A stretch of DNA of 7,679 bases from an uncultured Lachnospiraceae bacterium (GCA_910588565.1 CAJUPF010000107.1:1-7679); one strand, 5' to 3'; positions 1 through 6,428 are shown, counted from the stretch's first letter. Numbers and translations are program-made. Notes: generated from the letters alone by a model not told the origin.

Positions 1-16
1 GGAATGGGCTGGATGC

Positions 17-54
17 GTTACAGTTTGCGGCCGGGTTAGGCCGTGAACTGTAAC
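17..54. repeat. Perfect 16-bp inverted repeat (hairpin) upstream of tRNA-Pro
   Basis: The arms at 17-32 and 39-54 pair over 16 positions, with two G-U pairs if transcribed, around a six-base GGGTTA loop. No T tract follows, so it is not a standard intrinsic terminator. The GTTACAG at 17-23 recurs at 60-66, and the CTGTAAC at 48-54 can pair with either copy, which gives two mutually exclusive hairpins. The outer sequence CCGTGAACTGTAAC resembles the reverse complement of the start of the hairpin repeat near position 7611. A short dispersed palindromic repeat is the most likely reading. An RNA signal at the end of an unseen upstream gene is the alternative. Confidence 0.6.
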
Positions 55-92
55 CACTTGTTACAGAAAATGAATAAAAAGTAAAATAGGGT

Positions 93-121
93 CTTTCATT
101 TTTTTCGATATGTGTTATAAT
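93..121 (+). promoter_or_regulatory. Probable sigma-A promoter of tRNA-Pro
   Basis: A perfect TATAAT lies at 116-121, ten bases before the mature tRNA. A weak -35 (CTTTCA, 93-98, 3 of 6 matches) sits 17 bases upstream in a T-rich tract. The short distance from the -10 to the tRNA implies a 5' leader of only a few bases. Confidence 0.6.
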
Positions 122-130
122 GGAGGTCAG

Positions 131-205
131 CGGGGTATGGCTCAGTTTGGTCAGAGCGCACGGCTGGGGGCCGTGAGGTCGCAGGTTCGAATCCTGTTAC
201 CCCGA
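131..205 (+). tRNA. tRNA-Pro (anticodon GGG)
   Basis: The sequence folds into a complete 75-base cloverleaf. The acceptor stem pairs 131-137 with 198-204. The D arm is 140-157. The anticodon stem pairs 159-163 with 171-175 around the loop CTGGGGG, with anticodon GGG at 166-168. The variable loop is 176-180, and the T stem pairs 181-185 with 193-197 around TTCGAAT. It shows the C1-G72 pair and the G after the anticodon that are characteristic of proline tRNAs, and it decodes CCC/CCU codons. The discriminator is A205, and the next bases are CTT, so the 3' CCA is not encoded and must be added by the CCA-adding enzyme. A short AUG frame running through this stretch is not a gene. Confidence 0.96.
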
Positions 206-220
206 CTTTTTATTTTGGAA

Positions 221-274
221 CGAAACTTGAGGATCCGCAGGGAACTGGCGGCGAGTTTCGTTTTTATTTTTATT
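221..274 (+). terminator. Intrinsic terminator after tRNA-Pro
   Basis: CGAAACT at 221-227 pairs with AGTTTCG at 254-260, and an inner CCGC/GCGG pairing (235-238 with 248-251) stabilises the stem. A T-rich tract (TTTTTATTTTTATT) starts at 261. This closes the tRNA transcript and separates it from the tetrapyrrole operon. Confidence 0.7.
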
Positions 275-339
275 CCGGTATATGGTAGGAAGAGGCAGTG
301 GAAGCGACTTATTCTGGCATCTATCAGATGACAGATTAC

Positions 340-368
340 AGTATACTGCAATTTGAATGCAGTATATT
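340..368. promoter_or_regulatory. Inverted repeat upstream of the siroheme/heme operon, possible operator
   Basis: TATACTGCA (342-350) and TGCAGTATA (358-366) form a perfect 9-bp dyad around a 7-base AT-rich spacer, extendable by one or two pairs outward. It lies about 45 bases before the first start codon of the operon, where a promoter or operator is expected. Possible -10 elements (TATACT 342-347 or TATATT 363-368) lie inside the dyad, but no convincing -35 accompanies either, so the exact promoter is not resolved. A dimeric regulator site covering the promoter is an inference. A short hairpin in the leader is the alternative. Confidence 0.45.
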
Positions 369-410
369 ACGAAAAGACGATGAATCAGAACGTTGCAAAG
401 GAGAATACAT

Positions 411-1019
411 ATGTCATATTTCCCCATGTTCGTTGACTTACAGGATAAGCCCTGCCTGATAGCGGGCGGCGGCAGGGTGGCTCTGCGAAAGGTGGAGACG
501 CTGAAAGACTTTGGGGCGCATATTACGGTAATTGCTCCTGCTATCCTGCCGGATATAAAAGAGACAGAAGGTATTTTATGTCGGGAAAAATTGTTTGCGC
601 CAGATGATTTGGATGGACAGGAGCTGGTGGTAGCGGCAACAGATGACAAAGAATTAAACCATAGAATCAGTATGGCCTGCAGGAAGCGGAAGATTCCGGT
701 AAATGCGGTGGATCAGATCGAAGATTGTACCTTTATTTTTCCGGCATATCTAAAAGAAGGGGAAGTGATAGCGGCTTTTTCCAGCGGCGGTCAGAGCCCG
801 GTAATTACCCAATATTTAAAAGAACAGATACGCCCTGTGCTGACCCGTCATCTGGGCAGATTGGCGGCCTGTCTTGGCTCGCTAAGGGACCGGATGAAAG
901 AGATAACAGAAACAGAGGCGCAGAGAAAGAAAATCTATCAGGAACTTTTGCAGCTGGGATTAGAAACAGAGAAAATCCCTTCAGAAGGAGAGATACAAAA
1001 AATCGTAGAAAGGAACTAA
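411..1019 (+). CDS. Precorrin-2 dehydrogenase / sirohydrochlorin ferrochelatase family protein (siroheme synthase N-domain type)
   Basis: This 202-residue protein belongs to the SirC/Met8p/CysG N-terminal family, which oxidises precorrin-2 to sirohydrochlorin with NAD and in some members also inserts iron to give siroheme. The N-terminus reads YFPMFVDL, followed by the dinucleotide-binding loop GGGRVALRK (residues 19-27), a second Rossmann segment with VVAATDD (73-79), and NAVDQ (98-102) holding the conserved aspartate (D101) that is catalytic in CysG and Met8p. FIFPAYLKEGEVIAAFSSGG with SP after it (108-130) is the family signature. An alpha-helical tail follows. No methyltransferase domain is attached, so it is not a full CysG. 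Whether it also chelates iron cannot be read from sequence. ATG 411 was chosen over the upstream in-frame TTG at 393 because AAAGGAG at 397-403 is well spaced for it. The next gene begins 13 bases after the stop, so they are cotranscribed. Confidence 0.92.
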   Translation: MSYFPMFVDLQDKPCLIAGGGRVALRKVETLKDFGAHITVIAPAILPDIKETEGILCREKLFAPDDLDGQELVVAATDDKELNHRISMACRKRKIPVNAVDQIEDCTFIFPAYLKEGEVIAAFSSGGQSPVITQYLKEQIRPVLTRHLGRLAACLGSLRDRMKEITETEAQRKKIYQELLQLGLETEKIPSEGEIQKIVERN

Positions 1020-1032
1020 CAGGAAGAGCAGA

Positions 1033-2004
1033 ATGGATAGAATGAGAAGATTAAGAGCGAGTCAGGCTCTGCGGAACATGGTGCGTGAAACGCATCTTCG
1101 GACCGATGAACTGATTTATCCGGTTTTTATAATTGAAGGGGAGAATATCTGCAGTCCGGTGGATTCCATGCCTGGGATCTGTCAGTACTCTATGGATCGT
1201 CTTTCCGAAGAGTTGGATCGGGTAATCGAAGCAGGAATTGCAGCAATTCTTTTATTTGGCATACCAGAGCAGAAAGATGAGATAGGCAGCGGCGCCTATG
1301 ACGATCAGGGTATTGTACAGACTGCCATCCGTTTTATCAAATCAGAAGAAGCATACAAAGAGCTGGTTGTCATTGCAGATGTCTGCCTTTGTGAGTATAC
1401 TTCCCACGGTCACTGCGGCCTGATCAAAGACGGGATTGTTTTAAATGATGAGACGCTGCCGCTGCTTGCGAAAACTGCGGTAAGCTATGCAAAGGCCGGG
1501 GCGGATATTGTTGCGCCAAGTGATATGATGGATAAACGTGTGGGTGCGATACGCAGCGCTTTGGATGAAAACGGTTTTTCCCATATCCCGATTATGGCTT
1601 ACAGCGCTAAATTTGCTTCCGCTTTTTATGGCCCGTTCCGGGAAGCAGCCCATTCCGCGCCAGGATTTGGAGATCGCAAAACCTATCAGATGGACCCGGC
1701 CAACGGACGGGAGGCTTTGCGGGAAGTGGAAGAGGATATTCTCGAAGGCGCAGATATTATTATTGCCAAGCCCGCCATGGCATATATGGACATTATCCGG
1801 AGTATTTCACAAAATTATAATATTCCGGTTGCCGCCTACAATGTAAGCGGTGAATATGCCATGGTAAAAGCTGCGGCTGCCAATGGCTGGATTGATGAGA
1901 AAAAGATCGTACTGGAATTGCTGACAGGGTTAAAACGTGCCGGGGCAAATATGATTATCACGTATCATGCATTGGATGTGGCTCACTGGCTAGAGCGTGT
2001 TTGA
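1033..2004 (+). CDS. hemB: Delta-aminolevulinic acid dehydratase (porphobilinogen synthase)
   Basis: HemB condenses two molecules of 5-aminolevulinate into porphobilinogen in the cytoplasm, an early common step of heme, siroheme and corrinoid synthesis. The 323-residue length is normal. The two Schiff-base lysines are visible in YSAKFASAFYGPFRE (K193) and IIAKPAMAYMDI (K246). DVCLCEYTSHGHCG (116-129) carries the three-cysteine zinc site (C118, C120, C128), so this is a zinc-dependent rather than a purely magnesium-dependent enzyme. AGGAAG at 1021-1026 serves ATG 1033; a second Met at residue 4 is possible but less well spaced. The final codons and the TGA lie inside the terminal inverted repeat of the palindromic element that starts at 1990, so the last four residues (LERV) are element-encoded. 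The catalytic region is intact, and the protein is expected to be functional. Confidence 0.97.
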   Translation: MDRMRRLRASQALRNMVRETHLRTDELIYPVFIIEGENICSPVDSMPGICQYSMDRLSEELDRVIEAGIAAILLFGIPEQKDEIGSGAYDDQGIVQTAIRFIKSEEAYKELVVIADVCLCEYTSHGHCGLIKDGIVLNDETLPLLAKTAVSYAKAGADIVAPSDMMDKRVGAIRSALDENGFSHIPIMAYSAKFASAFYGPFREAAHSAPGFGDRKTYQMDPANGREALREVEEDILEGADIIIAKPAMAYMDIIRSISQNYNIPVAAYNVSGEYAMVKAAAANGWIDEKKIVLELLTGLKRAGANMIITYHALDVAHWLERV

Positions 2005-2155
2005 AAATTCATTTCCGCCATCTGCACGCCCCACTTTGCGTGATATTTGCGCCAAATTCGGTCAACGTAGCCCGCTACGCCTCTCTCATTTGGCACAAAT
2101 CTCCCACAAATTGTGACGCACATCTTCCAGAAAGCAATTTTCAAACACGCTCTAG
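1990..2155. mobile_element. MITE-like palindromic element between hemB and hemL
   Basis: A perfect 20-bp terminal inverted repeat, CTAGAGCGTGTTTGAAAATT at 1990-2009, has its exact complement at 2136-2155. Inside, imperfect complementarity continues, and ATTTGCGCCAAAT (2048-2060 region) faces ATTTGGCACAAAT (about 2088-2100). The centre holds a small hairpin, CGTAG-CCCG-CTACG (about 2065-2078). The whole unit of about 166 bp can fold as one long hairpin. The outer CTAG contains a TA at each end, which would fit a TA target duplication of the IS630/Tc1-mariner kind with a GAGCGTG terminus, but this is an inference. No transposase gene is present, so the element is non-autonomous. The reading frame of hemL happens to stay open through it, but nothing there resembles a coding sequence. 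Confidence 0.8.
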
Positions 2156-2198
2156 AGGATTGTATTTAGACAGGCAAGAAGTAAGAAAGGAATTCTAT

Positions 2199-3467
2199 AT
2201 GGATACAAAATCAAAGGAATTGTTTGAAGCGGCGAAACGCCATATTCCGGGCGGAGTAAACAGTCCGGTGCGGGCGTTTGGAGCTGTGGGGAGGATTCCC
2301 CGTTTTATTGCATCTGCGCATGGGGACAGAATTGTGGACGTGGATGGAAATGAGATGATTGATTATGTCTGTTCCTGGGGACCGGGGATTTTGGGACATG
2401 CACATCCGGCGGTGATTGAAAAAGTGCAGAAAGCCTGCCAAAATGGCCTGACATATGGCGCACCTACAGAAAATGAGGTGATACTGGCGGAACTGATAGC
2501 AGAACTGGTTCCTTCTATGGAAGTGAGCCGTCTGGTCAGCTCCGGTACGGAAGCGGTGATGAGCGCGATTCGTGTGGCCAGAGGCTATACAAAGCGGGAT
2601 AAAATTGTGAAATTTAAAGGCTGCTATCATGGCCATTCGGACGGTCTTCTGGTAAAGGCAGGTTCTGCCGCACTGACAACATCGGTACCGGACAGCGCCG
2701 GTGTTCCTTCCGATTATACCAGAAATACGCTGGTGGCATTGTATAATGACAAAGCGTCCGTGGAAGCGTTATTTCAGGCAAATCCTGGGGATATTGCGGC
2801 TGTTATTGTAGAACCGGTGGCCGCCAATATGGGAGTTGTGCTGCCGGAAGACGGCTTTTTAGAGTTTTTGCGGGAGATTACAGCAAAATATGGGGCGCTT
2901 TTGATTTTTGATGAAGTGATTACCGGTTTTCGTCTGGCATTAGGCGGCGCACAGGAATATTATCAGGTGCAGCCGGATTTAACGACCCTTGGAAAAATCG
3001 TCGGAGGGGGTATGCCGATTGGCGCTTATGGCGGAAAAAAAGAGATAATGGATATGGTTTCTCCGGTGGGGACAGTATACCAGGCAGGAACGTTATCCGG
3101 CAATCCAATTGCCACAGCGGCAGGGATTGAAACGCTTCGGATTTTAAAGGAAGATACAGGAATTTATCAGAGGCTGGCGGCGAACGCGGAACGAATTGCA
3201 GATGCAGTCAGAGAAGCGGCAGGCGATGCGGTATGTGTGAATCAAATCGGCTCTCTGCTGGGCGTCTTTTTTACTTCTGCACAGGTAAGAGATTATAAAA
3301 CGGCGGTATCATCGGATACGGCGCGGTACGCAGAGTATTTTGGGTATCTTCTGGATCGGGGGATTTATGTGGCACCTTCCCAGTTTGAAGCGATGTTTCT
3401 GTCAGATGCGCATACCACAGAGGATGTGGAGTTTACCTGCAGTATGATAAAAGAATATTTCGGTTAA
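2199..3467 (+). CDS. hemL: Glutamate-1-semialdehyde 2,1-aminomutase
   Basis: HemL is a PLP enzyme that converts glutamate-1-semialdehyde, the product of glutamyl-tRNA reductase, to 5-aminolevulinate, the substrate of HemB encoded just upstream. The 422 residues match the usual family length. Recognisable blocks are HIPGGVNSPVRAF (15-27), SSGTEAVMSAIRVAR (114-128), the PLP-contacting FDEV with D238 and ITGFR after it, TTLGKIVGGGMPIGAYGG with the PLP-binding lysine K266, and GTLSGNPIATAAG (297-309). The open frame extends 66 codons upstream through the palindromic element. ATG 2199 is the true start because AAAGGA at 2186-2191 precedes it by seven bases and family homology begins there. The gap to hemB is 194 bp, nearly all inserted element, which implies the genes were once closer. 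The 95 bp between its stop and the convergent regulator gene show no clear intrinsic terminator. Confidence 0.97.
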   Translation: MDTKSKELFEAAKRHIPGGVNSPVRAFGAVGRIPRFIASAHGDRIVDVDGNEMIDYVCSWGPGILGHAHPAVIEKVQKACQNGLTYGAPTENEVILAELIAELVPSMEVSRLVSSGTEAVMSAIRVARGYTKRDKIVKFKGCYHGHSDGLLVKAGSAALTTSVPDSAGVPSDYTRNTLVALYNDKASVEALFQANPGDIAAVIVEPVAANMGVVLPEDGFLEFLREITAKYGALLIFDEVITGFRLALGGAQEYYQVQPDLTTLGKIVGGGMPIGAYGGKKEIMDMVSPVGTVYQAGTLSGNPIATAAGIETLRILKEDTGIYQRLAANAERIADAVREAAGDAVCVNQIGSLLGVFFTSAQVRDYKTAVSSDTARYAEYFGYLLDRGIYVAPSQFEAMFLSDAHTTEDVEFTCSMIKEYFG

Positions 3468-3562
3468 ATTCAGCAGCATATTTATTCAGCCGATGGTCAG
3501 ATGAGATTTTGCAATCCGGACGGATGTGTGAGTCTTTGCCCTGGCCGCCGGCTGGCTGTTTA

Positions 3563-4471
3563 TCAGCAATTTGGGATGGAAAGCTTGTCTTTTTCTGCCA
3601 TTGCTGTGACGACACTGGCGAAATCTTTCATCTGGGAAGTAATGGGGTGGCATTGATTGTGGCAGAGGTAAAAAAAGCGCTTCATCGAGACTTCTTTTAA
3701 AGGCAGGATGATAACGTCGCCTTTTTCTACATATTCTGTCACACATCGCAAAGACAGTACGCCAAGGCCCAGATTATGCCGTACCGCGTCTACAATACCG
3801 CATCGGCTGGAGCATTCCCATTTGGTAACAAAGGGGATATGATGCGTCAGCATAATATTTTCAAAAATGGCTCTCGTACCGCTTCCTTTTTCCCGCATAA
3901 TAAAATCCTGGTTCCGCAGATCTTCCATAAGGACATAGGGTTTGCCGGCAAAGGGATGCTTATTCCCGCAGATCAGACACAACTCATCTTCAATGACTGG
4001 CTTTGTCATAATTTCCTGCCGGACGATAATGCCTTCTGCCAAAGCAATATCCAGTTCGTTATGCAGGATTCTGTGTTCTATAATTCTGGTGTTTTCCACA
4101 AATACAGTGATATCAATATCCGGATGCTGTAAAAGCAGCTCTTCTACCAGTGTTCCCATTAAGGTATTTCCGATTGTGATTGTGGCGCCGATTCGTAAAG
4201 GGCGCAGGGAATTGATATTTTTCATAGATTGTTCTAAATGTTCATGAATGGCGACGATTTCTCTCGCATAATTTAAAAGGAGCTCCCCGGCAGGTGTGAT
4301 TTTCAGTTCTTTTGGAAACCGTTCAAAGAGTTGGGCATTATATTCATTCTCCAGATCCAGGATAATCTGGCTTACGGTAGGCTGGGATATGTAAAGCCGT
4401 TTGGCGGCTGTAATCATTTTCTTATCTTCCGCTACTGCCAGGAATGTCTTAAGCTGTTTTAGTGTTGCCAT
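3563..4471 (-). CDS. LysR-family transcriptional regulator, CysL-like
   Basis: This 302-residue protein has the LysR plan. The N-terminal winged helix-turn-helix covers residues 1-60, with the diagnostic TAAKRLYISQPTVSQIILDL (21-40) and the wing QLFERFPKELKITPAGE. A linker helix (about 62-90) and a periplasmic-binding-protein-like effector domain (about 91-295, beginning LRIGATITIGNTLM) follow. This kind of effector domain resembles regulators such as B. subtilis CysL, which activates sulfite reductase genes, but the paralogue assignment is uncertain. GGAGG on the minus strand (4480-4484) precedes ATG 4471 by eight bases. It is divergent from the persulfide reductase/siroheme reductase pair and convergent with hemL. 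LysR regulators commonly control the divergent neighbour, so control of the 4806-7531 genes in response to a sulfur metabolite is the natural inference. Confidence 0.92.
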   Translation of the reverse strand: MATLKQLKTFLAVAEDKKMITAAKRLYISQPTVSQIILDLENEYNAQLFERFPKELKITPAGELLLNYAREIVAIHEHLEQSMKNINSLRPLRIGATITIGNTLMGTLVEELLLQHPDIDITVFVENTRIIEHRILHNELDIALAEGIIVRQEIMTKPVIEDELCLICGNKHPFAGKPYVLMEDLRNQDFIMREKGSGTRAIFENIMLTHHIPFVTKWECSSRCGIVDAVRHNLGLGVLSLRCVTEYVEKGDVIILPLKEVSMKRFFYLCHNQCHPITSQMKDFASVVTAMAEKDKLSIPNC

Positions 4472-4504
4472 ATTTAGAACCTCCGGTTTTTCAAGATAAC
4501 TAAC

Positions 4505-4521
4505 TATAGGAAAAAGCCTAT
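4505..4521. promoter_or_regulatory. Candidate LysR-family binding dyad
   Basis: ATAGG (4506-4510) and CCTAT (4517-4521) form an inverted repeat around AAAAAG, the type of short interrupted dyad bound by LysR-family proteins. Its centre lies about 49 bases upstream of the start point expected from the TATAAT at 4550-4555, and just downstream of the regulator's own minus-strand start point. That position suits both activation of the redox genes and autoregulation. The spacing is not the textbook T-N11-A, so the assignment is tentative. Confidence 0.45.
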
Positions 4522-4533
4522 GGGATAATAAAT

Positions 4534-4562
4534 ATTTTACTATTTTACGTATAATTTGACAA
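4534..4562 (-). promoter_or_regulatory. Probable promoter of the LysR-family gene
   Basis: Read on the minus strand, a -35 TTGTCA (4557-4562) is followed after 17 bases by a -10 TAAAAT (4534-4539), each 5 of 6 to consensus. The predicted start is near 4527, giving a leader of about 55 bases before the ATG at 4471. It overlaps the plus-strand -10 at 4550-4555, so the divergent promoters would compete. Confidence 0.6.
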
Positions 4563-4573
4563 GTGTTATTATA
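4550..4573 (+). promoter_or_regulatory. Possible plus-strand -10 element within a TATAAT/ATTATA dyad
   Basis: A perfect TATAAT at 4550-4555 lacks a recognisable -35 at 17 bases upstream, as expected for an activator-dependent promoter downstream of the dyad at 4505-4521. The same hexamer is mirrored by ATTATA at 4568-4573 around a 12-base spacer that contains TTGACA. TTGACA at 4556-4561 is an alternative -35, but no acceptable -10 follows it. If the TATAAT is used, the transcript starts near 4562 and carries a 5' leader of about 240 bases. Confidence 0.4.
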
Positions 4574-4602
4574 TTTTACATGAAAATATTGTATATTTTT
4601 TG

Positions 4603-4786
4603 TTATTTTTTACACCCACGCCAGTCATTTCGCTGACTGGCGACGGGCCGATACGTAAAGTAAGGTATGGCAGCCGTCCCTTGTCGCCAGACAACTTTAA
4701 ATGGACGGCTGCCCGTTGCATTTCACACCAGATGATACGAAATATCTGCCAAAACTGGCGTGGGTGTGAAATGAAATAATTTTTTA
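4603..4786 (+). promoter_or_regulatory. Highly structured leader with mutually exclusive stems (candidate riboswitch/attenuator or palindromic element)
   Basis: The 334-base gap between the two divergent genes is mostly taken up by this block. Outer arms ACACCCACGCCAGT (4612-4625) and ACTGGCGTGGGTGT (4754-4767) pair perfectly over 14 bp. The pairing extends through 4608-4611/4768-4771 and, past a few bulged bases, TTATTT (4603-4608) faces AAATAA (4774-4779). The 5' arm can instead form a perfect 9-bp local hairpin, 4619-4627 with 4634-4642. CTGGCGAC at 4637-4644 can also pair with 4683-4690. GGCAGCCGTCC (4669-4679) pairs perfectly with 4703-4713, enclosing a 5-bp TTGTC/GACAA hairpin. CATTTCACACC (4719-4729) pairs perfectly with 4763-4773 and so competes with the outer stem. 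I do not recognise a known riboswitch class or T-box core. An inserted palindrome of MITE size is the main alternative. Confidence 0.55.
4719..4786 (+). terminator. Terminator-like stem in the leader, just before the Shine-Dalgarno
   Basis: An 11-bp perfect stem (4719-4729 with 4763-4773) encloses two small hairpins (4730-4734/4743-4747 and GCCA/TGGC 4748-4751/4756-4759). It is followed by AAATAA and then a run of T at 4780-4785, with AAGGAGG beginning at 4793. Six bases separate the stem from the T run, so it is not ideal, but it could act as a conditional attenuator because the outer stem uses the same 3' strand. Confidence 0.35.
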
Positions 4787-4805
4787 TAAAACAAGGAGGT
4801 AAAAG

Positions 4806-6428
4806 ATGAAGGTATTGGTACTTGGAGGAGTTGCTGCAGGCACGAAGATTGCGGCGAAATTAATGCGGGAAGACCGGAGCTGTGAAGTGATTGTACTGAA
4901 CAAGGGAACGAATATTTCCTATGCTGGCTGCGGCCTTCCTTATTATGTTGGCCATGTCATCGAGGACAGGGAGCAGCTGATTGTAAATACCCCGGAAAAA
5001 TATTCCAAACTGACCGGGGTATCCGTACTGACTGAGACGGAAGCGGCCAAAGTAGATCCAAAAGCCAAACAAGTAACGGCAGTTGATTTGAAATCAGGGG
5101 AAGAGAAGGTATTCGACTATGACAAACTGGTGATTTCCGTAGGCGCAAGCCCAGTGAAGCCGCCGATTGAAGGCTGTGATCTTGAAAATGTATTCTTTGT
5201 AAGAACGCCGGAAGATGCAATCCGTCTCCGCGATGTTGTGGATGCGGGAGATGTGAAAAAAGCAGTTGTTGTCGGCGCAGGTTATATCGGGCTTGAAATC
5301 GCTGAGAACTTAAAGCTTATGGGTATCCGGCCGTTTGTATTAGATATGGCTGACCATGCGCTTCCTGGTTTTGACCCTGAAATGGCGGAATATGTGGAAG
5401 GAAAGCTTCAGGAAGCCGGGATTCCGGTTGTAACCGGAATTACCGTAACCGGAATCGAAGGCGACGGCAAAGTAGAAAAGGTAATCACCAGCAAACGGGC
5501 CTATAAAGCGGATCTGGTTGTACTGTCTGCAGGCATCCGTCCGAATACGGCGTTCTTAGAGGGAACCGGCATTGAAATGTTTAAGGGAACGATTCTGACA
5601 AATGTGCAGGGAGAGACGAATATACCGGATATCTATGCAGCGGGAGACTGTGCAATGGTACATAACGCGCTGACCGAAAAAGCAGCATGGTCGCCGATGG
5701 GTTCCACTGCCAATATTGCCGGACGTATGATCGCACAGAATATCTTGGGCGCAGGACTTGGCTACAGAGGGGCGCTTGGCACAGCGGTATGTAAGCTTCC
5801 GGGAATGAATGTGGGAAGAACCGGATTGACCGAAGCACAGGCGTCTGCGGAAGGATTTAACCCTGTCAGCGTGATTACGGTAGTGGACGATAAAGCGCAT
5901 TATTTTCCGGGTGCAGGCACATTTATTATTAAGATGATTGCAGACAGAGATTCTCTGCGGCTTCTGGGTGTGCAGGTAATTGGCGCGGGTGCAGTTGATA
6001 AAGTAGTGGATATTGCAGTTACAGGCATTATGTTAAAAGGTACGCTTACGGATCTGGCGGATATGGATCTGGCATACGCGCCGCCGTTCTCTACGGCGAT
6101 TCATCCGTTTGAGCATACGTTAAATGTGCTGATGAACAAGATCAATGGCAAATTTGATACGTTTACTCCGGCGGAATTTGCGGCGGGTGCGGCAGAAGGC
6201 TATAAGATTGTGGATGCCTGCCTGGCTCCATCGATTGAAGGAGCGCCGTACGTGGAGCTGACCACAGTAGAAGGTCCTGTGGAAGGCCTTAGCCCGGAAG
6301 AGAAGATACTGCTTGTCTGCAATAGGGGCAAGAGAGCTTATCTTCTGCAGAACCGCATGAAATACTATGGATATCAGAATACAAAAGTACTAGAAGGCGG
6401 CATTACATTTAACGGCGTAGAAGTGTAA
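4806..6428 (+). CDS. CoA-disulfide reductase / NADH-dependent persulfide reductase with C-terminal rhodanese domain
   Basis: This 540-residue flavoprotein belongs to the CoADR-Rhd group of the pyridine nucleotide-disulfide oxidoreductases, which reduce CoA disulfide, CoA persulfide or polysulfide with NAD(P)H. The FAD-binding loop GGVAAG is at 7-12. The single redox cysteine C42 sits in SYAGCGLPYY (38-47), the mark of this group, where a cysteine-CoA mixed disulfide forms instead of a CXXXXC pair. A second Rossmann loop, VVGAGYIGLE (155-164), is followed by an acidic residue in VLD (D180), which favours NADH. The second FAD motif is YAAGD (277-281). Dimerisation-domain tyrosines in AHYFPGAG (Y366) and LAYAPPFS (Y424) are conserved in CoADRs. 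The rhodanese domain (about 453-540) has its active loop LVCNRGKRAY with C505 and ends in LEGGITFN. AAGGAGGT at 4793-4800 supports ATG 4806. It is cytoplasmic, with no signal peptide. Confidence 0.93.
   Translation: MKVLVLGGVAAGTKIAAKLMREDRSCEVIVLNKGTNISYAGCGLPYYVGHVIEDREQLIVNTPEKYSKLTGVSVLTETEAAKVDPKAKQVTAVDLKSGEEKVFDYDKLVISVGASPVKPPIEGCDLENVFFVRTPEDAIRLRDVVDAGDVKKAVVVGAGYIGLEIAENLKLMGIRPFVLDMADHALPGFDPEMAEYVEGKLQEAGIPVVTGITVTGIEGDGKVEKVITSKRAYKADLVVLSAGIRPNTAFLEGTGIEMFKGTILTNVQGETNIPDIYAAGDCAMVHNALTEKAAWSPMGSTANIAGRMIAQNILGAGLGYRGALGTAVCKLPGMNVGRTGLTEAQASAEGFNPVSVITVVDDKAHYFPGAGTFIIKMIADRDSLRLLGVQVIGAGAVDKVVDIAVTGIMLKGTLTDLADMDLAYAPPFSTAIHPFEHTLNVLMNKINGKFDTFTPAEFAAGAAEGYKIVDACLAPSIEGAPYVELTTVEGPVEGLSPEEKILLVCNRGKRAYLLQNRMKYYGYQNTKVLEGGITFNGVEV

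Noticed and set aside
110..331. A 73-codon open frame covering the tRNA region
   Set aside because: It overlaps the complete tRNA-Pro cloverleaf and the following terminator, and it has no ribosome binding site.
393..410. TTG start for the precorrin-2 dehydrogenase gene
   Set aside because: The Shine-Dalgarno AAAGGAG lies inside this extension and is spaced for ATG 411, where family homology begins.
2001..2198. An upstream extension of the hemL frame through the palindromic element
   Set aside because: The frame is open by chance across the element. There is no ribosome binding site at its first codon, the encoded residues match nothing in the HemL family, and ATG 2199 has a good Shine-Dalgarno.
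3468..3562. Bidirectional terminator between hemL and the LysR-family gene
   Set aside because: There are short GC-rich complementary stretches near 3541-3556 but no stem with a T tract on either strand.
4603..4786. T-box leader responding to an uncharged tRNA
   Set aside because: The conserved T-box core sequence (AGGGTGGNACCGCG type) is absent, and no specifier loop could be identified.
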